From: PGYR01 sp034670025
GTDB taxonomy: Bacteria > Bacteroidota > Ignavibacteria > Kapaibacteriales > UBA2268
Length of the DNA: 64,000 nt
Direction: 5' to 3'
Assembly: GCA_034670025.1 (NCBI GenBank)
Contig: JAXMOE010000001.1
Location: 62,001-126,000 of the forward strand
The notes beneath the pieces were generated by a model, which made no database searches, was not told the DNA's origin, and was given only the letters and a program-made list of their open reading frames with translations. Position numbers and translations under genes: made by a program. Positions 17,670 to 25,758 of the stretch are shown here, in pieces; position 1 is the stretch's first letter, and the number at the start of each line of letters is the position of its first letter.

Positions 17670-19802
17670 CTATTTAGTCGGGGTTATAACCTCTACTTCT
17701 ACTGTCCTTGAATAAAATCTACCCTCTGGTAATTTATTATTGAACAATATTAGAGATTCACCATAGTGGTACAAATTATCAATATTTTGGGAATTAAACT
17801 CATTAGCTACAGATTGAACCCTTTTTTCAGATAAGGATTTGTTATATTCTGGGCTACCAATTTTATCCGTATAACCAGATATTCTTAGTTTAGAATTACT
17901 AGTCATATTGCTCTTAATTAAGTTTATAATTTTAGAATTAGATTTTTCTAATTCATACCCATCATAGTCGAATAATATTAAACTATATTTATCTACCATT
18001 ATATCTTTTTCTTTACGGCTGTTTTTTTCATCTATAGTGTTAACTATTATGTTAAAATCACCAGCTAAAGACTGTCTTTCATTCTTTTCATCAATCAACG
18101 AGAATCTATACCTCAGTCTTTTCTTATCACTTATGTCATTTGCAAGTTTTTCATCTATTATGTAATTGAGTGATAATGGTGGTTCTCCATCGGCGGCGTC
18201 TTCGAATATTCGATTGCCTTCATCATCATTTATTTCTAATTGCCAGCTGTATTTAATCAGATTTGTATCGACAACGGTATAAAATTTCATTTCTTTAGTA
18301 ATAGGCCTATAAAGTAAATCGCTTAACAATACTGGTTTCAATATATTTTCGTCGTTACTATATAGCTCAACTCTTCTGTTTTCTTCTTTCGATTCATCCG
18401 TATTACCAACTGATGGCTTTTTGGGATTTTCTGCTGAAATAAGCTCTAATCTATTAATATTTACTTTCCAATTGTTTACTAAGTAAGATTGAACAGATTT
18501 GGCTCTTTCTATAGCTATTATACTACTATTCTGATTAGTTTCATCATCTGATTTAGTCCCCACTATTTTTAGCTTAGCTTTAGGGTTTTGCTTCATTCTC
18601 TTACCGACTATATTTAACACATGGTGATAAATATCTAAAGTAGCTACATCAAATAGACTATCTAAATTGAAGTTCTTTGTTTCAGAATAAGATATGCTAC
18701 TATACCTAATTGGAATTTTAGTTGAGTCTTTATCAAAAAATATGAAGTTAAGTATCGGAACTAATCTTTTTGATTTAACTTCATTTATATAAACAAAGTT
18801 TTTTTCTTGTCTATTTTCTTTATCATCAATTAATAATGGTCTGATTATAAGAGTAGGATTTTCTTGATAACTCGCTCCAGATTCCTTGTTCGAACTATTT
18901 GAGTTAAGCGTTTCAATTTCTTCGTTTAGCGCTATCTCAATCACTTGATTTTCTGGAATCGAAGTTTCTATTTCATTAGAAAAGTTACTTTTGCTTTCAC
19001 CATCATTCATATCACTATTGCTGTTTCCACCACCAAAAGCATAAGCAAAGTCTAAACCAACATTAAAACTATTAGGAGTAAGCGACATTTCTTGGTTGAT
19101 GCTATTGAATCCCAAAGTGTAACCAATATTTGGTCTTAGATATGAGCTTTTGTCAGAGTCAGTATATAATCTGTAGGCAACATTAGTGAATAAATTATGC
19201 AAGATGCTACTTTCTATTGTCCCCGAAGTGTTTGTACGAGTTTTTGAGCCAATGTTATCAAAAACAGCATTGTTGGGTGTTATTATTTTTTCTGTCTGTA
19301 GGTATTCCAAATCACTTGGAATACTAATCATATATCCTATTACAATATCTAATTTTTCTGTCAAGCTATACTCAGCACCAAGATTTAAGAAAATAGCCGA
19401 TAAGGTAGAAGTCACTTTCTGCTCTATTTTTGCATCAACAGGATTTTCACCATTCAAATTTATTTTCTTATTCTCTAACTCGATAAAGTCAGATGACAAA
19501 TCATTATATCCAATTCCTGCAAGAATAGACCATCTGTTATTGATTGGATATAGATAATTGAGTCCTATTCCCAATCCCATTCCTGAACCAGAGGTGAACC
19601 CAGGGCAGCAAGAATTAGCATTACCTAAGTTTGTAAAGTCTGAACCGTTAATGTTAAATAACATTTTTGACGAGAATAGTAATCTTTGCCTTTGTTTTTC
19701 TTCTTCGGAAGATAAACCCAAAGTAGAAACTAAGGTTATAAGAATTAGTAATATGTGTTTGTATCTATTTAACAATGACAAATATCTTTGATAAGACAAC
19801 AT
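17670..19802 (-). CDS. Outer-membrane barrel protein with two OmpA-like domains
   Basis: The start is placed at the ATG at 19802 (MLSYQRYLSLLNRYKHILL), because it directly precedes the only signal-like segment; this overlaps the upstream gene by 38 nt. After the signal peptide come the NSCCPGFTSGSGMGLGIG motif and a beta-strand-rich region (to about residue 260) expected to form an outer-membrane barrel. A Ser/Asn-rich linker and two OmpA-family peptidoglycan-binding-like regions follow. The first (around residues 345-490, ending EENRRVELYS) is divergent; the second, C-terminal one has SGYTDKIGSPEYNKSLSEKR and RTVEVEV. The protein probably links outer membrane and cell wall. It is sandwiched between a T9SS-tailed VWA protein and an SRPBCC gene. 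Confidence 0.82.
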   Translation of the reverse strand: MLSYQRYLSLLNRYKHILLILITLVSTLGLSSEEEKQRQRLLFSSKMLFNINGSDFTNLGNANSCCPGFTSGSGMGLGIGLNYLYPINNRWSILAGIGYNDLSSDFIELENKKINLNGENPVDAKIEQKVTSTLSAIFLNLGAEYSLTEKLDIVIGYMISIPSDLEYLQTEKIITPNNAVFDNIGSKTRTNTSGTIESSILHNLFTNVAYRLYTDSDKSSYLRPNIGYTLGFNSINQEMSLTPNSFNVGLDFAYAFGGGNSNSDMNDGESKSNFSNEIETSIPENQVIEIALNEEIETLNSNSSNKESGASYQENPTLIIRPLLIDDKENRQEKNFVYINEVKSKRLVPILNFIFFDKDSTKIPIRYSSISYSETKNFNLDSLFDVATLDIYHHVLNIVGKRMKQNPKAKLKIVGTKSDDETNQNSSIIAIERAKSVQSYLVNNWKVNINRLELISAENPKKPSVGNTDESKEENRRVELYSNDENILKPVLLSDLLYRPITKEMKFYTVVDTNLIKYSWQLEINDDEGNRIFEDAADGEPPLSLNYIIDEKLANDISDKKRLRYRFSLIDEKNERQSLAGDFNIIVNTIDEKNSRKEKDIMVDKYSLILFDYDGYELEKSNSKIINLIKSNMTSNSKLRISGYTDKIGSPEYNKSLSEKRVQSVANEFNSQNIDNLYHYGESLILFNNKLPEGRFYSRTVEVEVITPTK

Positions 19803-22800
19803 TTTCTGTTTCCAACTGTACGATATAACTACCATTTGCAATATTTTTTGTATCAACTTCAGCGGTGTAAGCTCCTTTGTTCATGTTTTTATATACAAGA
19901 TGGTTAACTAACTTGCCATCAGTACCAAAAATACTAATGTTCGTAAATCCATCTTCGATAAGATTATAATTTACGAAATATTCCCCATTTTCGTAATAAA
20001 TATTCAAATCTGTTGGGTCAGACTCATTATAAAGTCTATAAGAACCGTCTGTGTAGCATACATTTGTAAGCTCAAAATATCCATTTTCTGTTGAGTGTTT
20101 TAACTCTTTAATTAAATCACCATTTGTATTGTAAGCTCTGACATCAGCTATTTCTATGTCAGTTGAAATGCTATTGCCAATGGTTGTGTAGAATCGTTTT
20201 GAGTCTATTCCTTTTTGTATTTCAGCTTGGCTAATCGGCAAAGTAATTTTTCTAATTTTATTTTCTACACTACCTTCTTCCGGAAATCTGAAAGGAATAA
20301 GAAGGGTAGCATTGTACTCAATATCAACCGCTAAGCTATCTAATTGGAGGGAGGCAGGGTTGTCATTTAGATTAATGAATGTATTTAGATCAATATATTT
20401 TCCTGCATCGTACATTATACTATCTATTTTGATATTAATGTTCACAGTGTCATTTGAAATACCTTTTCCAGTTATCCTAATATAGAATGGTTCACGGTAA
20501 ATATCAGTATAAAATTGAGCAGTAGCGTTGTGTGTACCTACAAAATTGGGTGAAAATACAAACTCAGTAATCAAAGTGTCACCACTTAATATTAGATTTT
20601 CATCTGTAATAATATTTAATGTATAATTATTGCCATTATCATTTATAATTTTGACACTATCTATTCCTATGTTTGCTAAGCCAAGATTTTCTATGATATT
20701 GATAGTTTTAGATTTTTGTTCGCCTACCAATACTTCACCAAAATTGATTGCTAATGAATCATTCTCATAATAAGGTCTGTACCTCAGTTCTACCTCATTG
20801 TGCAATACATAGAAATTGAATTTACCAATATCTGTCGATATTATTCCTTTGGCTAATCCGCCACCAGACAAATTTACATCGAGTATAATCTTCAAATCTG
20901 TATTTTCAATTAGTGCATGAGGCGTGCTAAAATCTACTGAATATCCTGCATCTTCTATTATTACTGATTCAATTGTGATGTTTTTCGAATTGTCAGTCAC
21001 TTTGAAAAAATCTAAAACTATAGTGTCTTTAATACTTCCAGAATATACATTTCCAAAATCAACAGTGTCAACATACTCGAACCCAGGTGATTTGATGCTC
21101 CACAATGAATCAGATATATCAAAACGAGAATTGTTATTAATATTTATAGACCACAAATAATGCTGATTCTTATTGTAAGCATTGCTATCTGTATCAATCT
21201 CAAATCCATTTCCAAAATCAGTTTTCCTGTATAAATCTCCCGATATTATTATATTATTGCTGTTGCTTGTGATTAATCCTTTATAAGTTGTTTCTGGCAC
21301 ATGTTTTAGCCAATTGAAAGAACCTGTTAATAAATCGAATGAGCTGAGGAACTGTGTGTTCCCATTTTTAAATATTGTGTACTTATCTACTTTGAAAGTT
21401 GAATTAGTTAATCCACCTATTACAATCTCTTCATTATCAAATACCATTAATTTCTTAAGACTACCAAATTTATCCAAATCAACAGACCACTCAATGGTAT
21501 TTTGATCGTTAAAACAAATCAATGAATTGCTAAATATAGGATGTGGTAAAATTAATTCATCATTTTGTATTTTAATTGTGTCAAGTGCGAAGTATAGCCA
21601 ATACTCGAATCCTTTGTAATGCTTGTAATCAATAAAGTTGAAATCAAATGTTCTGTCTATCTCAAGATAATTATTTAAAACCAAATTGGATTTATTATAA
21701 CTTGAAGTTGCCGTTATCCCTCTGTAATTAGAATCTAAGTTAAAAAATTCTCCAGACCCAGTACCCCACCATACAACAGAATCATCATTTATGGGTTCAA
21801 TTCCTTTCGGTTCAAAATCAAAATTGTCACTTTCGTTATTGAAGATTATTGAATTTATTAGTTCTAAATCTTTATTTAAGTGAGAAAGAAAATACTTATC
21901 ATTAATAAAACTAGGAGCAACAATCATTTCCTCATCATATTCATAAGACTTTTTGAATGTTCCTAATAAGTGCAATGAATTCTTGCTGTTTTCAAAATCA
22001 ATGATAAAATTAGTTTGATTAAAATATTCATTATTTACTTCAAACAATTTATGAGTTACAAGATCTAAATCAGCATCAAGTTTAATTATAATTCCTCTTT
22101 TTATTCGAGAATCTGTTGAAAATGAATAGCTCAAAGTATCAAAACTTAAATGACTAAAGTCACTAATGAGAACATAAGGACTATTGTCGATACTCGTTAA
22201 ATAAGTATTTGCCGAAGAGGTCTTAATTGGTTTGTATTTAATCATTTCTAGCTTATTGTTCAGAATCAATATTAACTTAATGTTAACTGACGAATCTCTT
22301 AATGACAAGCCAAAATCAGTATAGAATAAATCTAAATTAGAAAACTGCAATTCTTTTACAATATCGATGACAGCTATAAATTTGTCTTCTTGGTATGGAA
22401 TTATATCTAAAAATTGACTTTCTTTATTCGTGTTTACAGTCTCTAAGCCAATTGTTTTTACTAATGAATCGATAATAACATTCTTAGAGACCTTTAGTAA
22501 AGCATTATCTGTCTCTGGTCCGGGTATCTTTTTCCAAGGGAAGTCCTTGTCATTATAATTAGTAGCTATATTAATCCAGTTAGCTCCTTTGTTTGTAGAG
22601 TAATCAACATTATAGCTTGATTCATACCCAGAGTCTTCCCAAAGTAGAGTTTCATTTGAGTTAGTCAAGAACTCTTCACCACCATTAGGTTCTGAAACTT
22701 TGATAAAGTCTGAATTGTGTCTGAATTTTAAAAATACAGAGCCATTTTCACATGAATTTGATTCTATCTTAAAATAGTCATTTTTGTTATTTACTAAGTC

Positions 22801-23910
22801 AATAGGTTCGAAGACTAAATTGAGAACTTCAGTTTTTGATAGTTGAATAGGAAAATCAGATGCTGCTGGACTAATTAAGCTAAACTCACCATAAGCAGAG
22901 GCAATATTATTAATTGTCAAATTATCAGAATTTGAAATTATACTTACATAGTACAGATTATTAGAAGTAGAAGAGTTACTGGTTTTCTGATTATTGTTAA
23001 CAATATTGTATTCCGTTAGATTCTTTTTTGATAAAACTAACTGCTTGGTATGACTATAGAGCTCATCATAAGTTAATGTTATACTCCTGTTATTACTGCA
23101 TTTATCTGAAATGTATGACAGTCGACAAGTTTCAATACCTGAAGCAAATATAGCTAATGCAAGGAATGCATTGTTTATATCAGCTTCCGAAGTAATATTA
23201 GTTAGTGATTTTCCTCCAGTGGCTTCTGTTATATCTACTAACTCTACTTCCAAGTATGCATCTGCTCCCAAAGTGTATAATGTTATACTGTTAGCATTAA
23301 GTTTTGTCAAAATTTCATCTTTTTCTAAATCATTATCTTGTCCATCAGTCATAAATAAGACTACTTTCTTATGTTTTGCTCCTTCAATTGACTTAATAAT
23401 TCCATTTTCATCATCTAAGAATGCTTCACTAATATAAGTAGATCCAAATGGCTCACCAATAGAGTTAATGGCATCCATGATTATATTACGATTAGTAGTA
23501 AGCGGCTCTATTATAGTGACATCTGTTGAAAAGGTAACAAGCGTGATTTCTGAATCGGGATGCAAAATATCAATTAATTTCATTGCAGATTCTCTTATAA
23601 CATCAATTCGTCTCTTAGACGGAAGAGTAATAGTATCTTTCATTGAAGCAGACACATCTATTACTAAAGACATAGAAATTGGTTCTTTTGTATAATTCTC
23701 GTTGCACTCAATAGATTGTATCAGCTTTTCTATTCCATCTTCAGTGAGAGACATTACATTATTGTCAACTGGCTTTGCCTCCCCATTGTCATCCAATACT
23801 AAAAAATCAAGATTAACATAGGGGTAATTGTCAGTATCAACACCAGTTACGATCATTGACTGAGGATATAATGTTGAAAATAAAATTAAAAAAAGTAAAA
23901 TATATTTCAT
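19765..23910 (-). CDS. Very large secreted VWA-domain protein with T9SS C-terminal sorting domain
   Basis: A 1381-residue exported protein with an N-terminal signal peptide (residues 1-17). A von Willebrand A domain spans about 75-260 with the MIDAS motif DVSAS at 85-89 and FMTDGQDND. The middle part has an Ig/GAME-type unit (NGGEEFLTNSNETLLW), a long beta-propeller-like stretch with many Leu/Trp-Ser repeats, and choice-of-anchor-like domains around VDFGNVYSGSIKD and INFGEVLVGEQKS. The last 70 residues (SIFGTDGKLVNHL, GAYTAEVDTKNIANGSYIV, SKIFVIVK) form a type-A T9SS sorting domain, so the protein should be secreted through the outer membrane and anchored at the surface. A role as adhesin or surface scaffold is inferred from architecture only. 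It is the first gene of a three-gene operon with the OmpA-barrel gene. Confidence 0.85.
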   Translation of the reverse strand: MKYILLFLILFSTLYPQSMIVTGVDTDNYPYVNLDFLVLDDNGEAKPVDNNVMSLTEDGIEKLIQSIECNENYTKEPISMSLVIDVSASMKDTITLPSKRRIDVIRESAMKLIDILHPDSEITLVTFSTDVTIIEPLTTNRNIIMDAINSIGEPFGSTYISEAFLDDENGIIKSIEGAKHKKVVLFMTDGQDNDLEKDEILTKLNANSITLYTLGADAYLEVELVDITEATGGKSLTNITSEADINNAFLALAIFASGIETCRLSYISDKCSNNRSITLTYDELYSHTKQLVLSKKNLTEYNIVNNNQKTSNSSTSNNLYYVSIISNSDNLTINNIASAYGEFSLISPAASDFPIQLSKTEVLNLVFEPIDLVNNKNDYFKIESNSCENGSVFLKFRHNSDFIKVSEPNGGEEFLTNSNETLLWEDSGYESSYNVDYSTNKGANWINIATNYNDKDFPWKKIPGPETDNALLKVSKNVIIDSLVKTIGLETVNTNKESQFLDIIPYQEDKFIAVIDIVKELQFSNLDLFYTDFGLSLRDSSVNIKLILILNNKLEMIKYKPIKTSSANTYLTSIDNSPYVLISDFSHLSFDTLSYSFSTDSRIKRGIIIKLDADLDLVTHKLFEVNNEYFNQTNFIIDFENSKNSLHLLGTFKKSYEYDEEMIVAPSFINDKYFLSHLNKDLELINSIIFNNESDNFDFEPKGIEPINDDSVVWWGTGSGEFFNLDSNYRGITATSSYNKSNLVLNNYLEIDRTFDFNFIDYKHYKGFEYWLYFALDTIKIQNDELILPHPIFSNSLICFNDQNTIEWSVDLDKFGSLKKLMVFDNEEIVIGGLTNSTFKVDKYTIFKNGNTQFLSSFDLLTGSFNWLKHVPETTYKGLITSNSNNIIISGDLYRKTDFGNGFEIDTDSNAYNKNQHYLWSININNNSRFDISDSLWSIKSPGFEYVDTVDFGNVYSGSIKDTIVLDFFKVTDNSKNITIESVIIEDAGYSVDFSTPHALIENTDLKIILDVNLSGGGLAKGIISTDIGKFNFYVLHNEVELRYRPYYENDSLAINFGEVLVGEQKSKTINIIENLGLANIGIDSVKIINDNGNNYTLNIITDENLILSGDTLITEFVFSPNFVGTHNATAQFYTDIYREPFYIRITGKGISNDTVNINIKIDSIMYDAGKYIDLNTFINLNDNPASLQLDSLAVDIEYNATLLIPFRFPEEGSVENKIRKITLPISQAEIQKGIDSKRFYTTIGNSISTDIEIADVRAYNTNGDLIKELKHSTENGYFELTNVCYTDGSYRLYNESDPTDLNIYYENGEYFVNYNLIEDGFTNISIFGTDGKLVNHLVYKNMNKGAYTAEVDTKNIANGSYIVQLETENVVLSKIFVIVK

Positions 23911-23999
23911 ATTAAGTGAAATTAGTTAATGCTCTATCTTATAAAGACACATGAACAGCAAAAACGTCTCATAAATAGTGAAAATAATTGATATTTATA

Positions 24000-24371
24000 T
24001 TAATCACGGAACTGTCCGCAGCCAACATATTTCTCACCATCTAACCTTACTATCACCATGTAAGTCTCTGTGTCTTCTCTTTCGTAGTTGTGACATTCTC
24101 TGTCTATTATGTTGTATTCTAACAACATACCGTTCTGAGTGTGCTTGTGTAAAAAGTCCATATACTTGTCTTCACCAATATTGAACTTAATCTCTTCTTC
24201 CATTCCTTTCATGCTGAAAGTCACATCTTTCTCAGGTGTTATATTCAAACTCCAAAAAGGATCATCTCCCGACGCCGAGAATGATTTTTCATAGGGGTCA
24301 GAGCAACTGAATGCTAATAATAACGTCACAGATAAAAGAGATAATTTTAATAGTTTTGATAGTTTAGTCAT
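24000..24371 (-). CDS. COG3650-like lipoprotein
   Basis: A 123-residue lipoprotein: LLLAFSC is a lipobox with Cys23 as lipidation site. The mature part has the FSASGDDPFWSLNI segment and the C-terminal VRLDGEKYVGCGQ motif, which match the FxAxGNEPFW...GCG pattern of the small COG3650 family. Members are exported and of unknown role; some occur as extra domains beside META/HslJ domains. It begins 3 nt after the stop of prfB and is probably cotranscribed with it. Confidence 0.75.
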   Translation of the reverse strand: MTKLSKLLKLSLLSVTLLLAFSCSDPYEKSFSASGDDPFWSLNITPEKDVTFSMKGMEEEIKFNIGEDKYMDFLHKHTQNGMLLEYNIIDRECHNYEREDTETYMVIVRLDGEKYVGCGQFRD

Positions 24372-24374
24372 AGT

Positions 24375-25473
24375 TTATATTTCTCCACTTAATAATACTG
24401 CTTTGATTAATTCATCCAAATCGCCATCCATTACAGATGTTATATCCGATGTTTTGTACTCTACTCTCGCGTCGTTGACCATTGTATATGGTTGGAAAAC
24501 GTAGGACCGAATTTGGCTACCCCATTCTATTTTCTTTTTTGCCCCTTCTATCTTGGCTTTTTCGGCTTCTTCTTCTTCAACCTTCTTCTTGTATAGAGCC
24601 GATTTGAGCATCTTCATAGCCAAATCACGATTCTGCAATTGTGAGCGTTCTTTTTGGCAAGATACAACTATTCCACTTGGTTTGTGTTTTAATCTAACTG
24701 CCGTCTCAACTTTATTGACATTCTGCCCACCTTTTCCTCCTGCTCTAAACGTGTCCAACTCTACATCCGCAGGATTGATTTCAATCTCAACATCATCTTC
24801 TATCTCTGGATAAATATAGACACTTGCGAAAGAAGTATGACGACGTGAATTGGAATCAAATGGCGAAATTCTCACCAAACGATGCACTCCATTTTCAGCT
24901 TTTAAATATCCATAAGCAAAGCTACCTTCTATCTGAATGGTAGCTGACTTTATCCCAGCCACCTCTCCTTCTTGCTCGTCCAATAGCTTTGTGGCAAATC
25001 CTTTCCTTTCTGCCCACCTTAAGTACATTCTGAGCAACATTTCTGCCCAATCGCATGCTTCGGTGCCACCAGCACCCGAATTTACTGTTAAAATAGCGTT
25101 ACTGCTGTCATCTTTACCAGACAGCATATTCATTATTTCCAGCTCGCTTACTTTCTTTATGGCTTTGTTTAGCTCTTTGTCTATGTCTTCTTCTAAACTT
25201 TGTTCAGCCATTTCATCTGCCAAAGCAACCATTGCCTCAGTGTCACCAACCGAGCGAATAGCTGAGTAATATGTATCTATCCATCCCTTTTTGTCCGATA
25301 GATTTTTCATTACTTTCTTTGCTTTATCCGAATCATCCCAAAAGTCAGGTGTCTCAGATAAGTCTTTTAACTCTCTTAATTCTTTCTCTTTAGACTCAAC
25401 ATCAAAGATACCTCCTGAGCTGTTCTATTTTTTCTTGAACCTTAGCTAATTCTGATTTTTGAACATCAAACAT
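24375..25473 (-). CDS. prfB: Peptide chain release factor 2, with programmed +1 frameshift
   Basis: RF2 releases nascent peptides at UGA and UAA. The gene is in two frames. Codons 1-23 run from the ATG at 25473 and stop at an in-frame TGA (25402-25404); skipping one T at 25404 enters the second frame, which continues to 24375. The joined product is 365 residues, the same length as E. coli RF2. The RF2 stop-recognition tripeptide SPF falls at about 203-205 and the catalytic GGQ at about 248-250, near-identical to the E. coli positions. A caller that does not model the frameshift reports only the downstream ORF from an internal Met at 25310. Expression is autoregulated by RF2 supply. Confidence 0.96.
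25402..25416 (-). promoter_or_regulatory. prfB: prfB programmed frameshift site
   Basis: On the minus strand the sequence reads AGGAGG (25411-25416), TAT, CTT, TGA. The internal Shine-Dalgarno sits three bases before the CUU slippery codon, which precedes the UGA stop. This is the classical RF2 autoregulation cassette: low RF2 favours +1 slippage at CUU and full-length synthesis. Confidence 0.96.
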
Positions 25474-25758
25474 GTTATTCTCGTATATATGTGTAGTACT
25501 GATTAGTAATTTAACAGATTTGGAAGTGTAATAAAAACTTTGGGACTGTTGAAAACTAATGGCGGTTTATTTATTCATTTATTTGAATAGCTTATATACT
25601 AATTTTATATTACATTTATCGCAGCAAATAATACGAGTAAAAAAACGTCAATAGGACTTAATATAGTATCAGTAAACGCAATTTTTTGTAACTGTTTGCT
25701 ATTTGAAGTGTTTTTATTAGTAGAAAGAGAAAGGAAAATAAAATTTTAGGTGATTGAA

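Noticed and set aside
22795..22820. GGTTCGAA, a tRNA T-loop-like string
   Set aside because: Lies inside the VWA gene with no cloverleaf around it.
25474..25749. Possible CtsR or CIRCE operator before clpC
   Set aside because: No direct AGTCAAA repeats or TTAGCACTC-type inverted repeat; only AT-rich DNA is seen in this 276-nt divergent gap.
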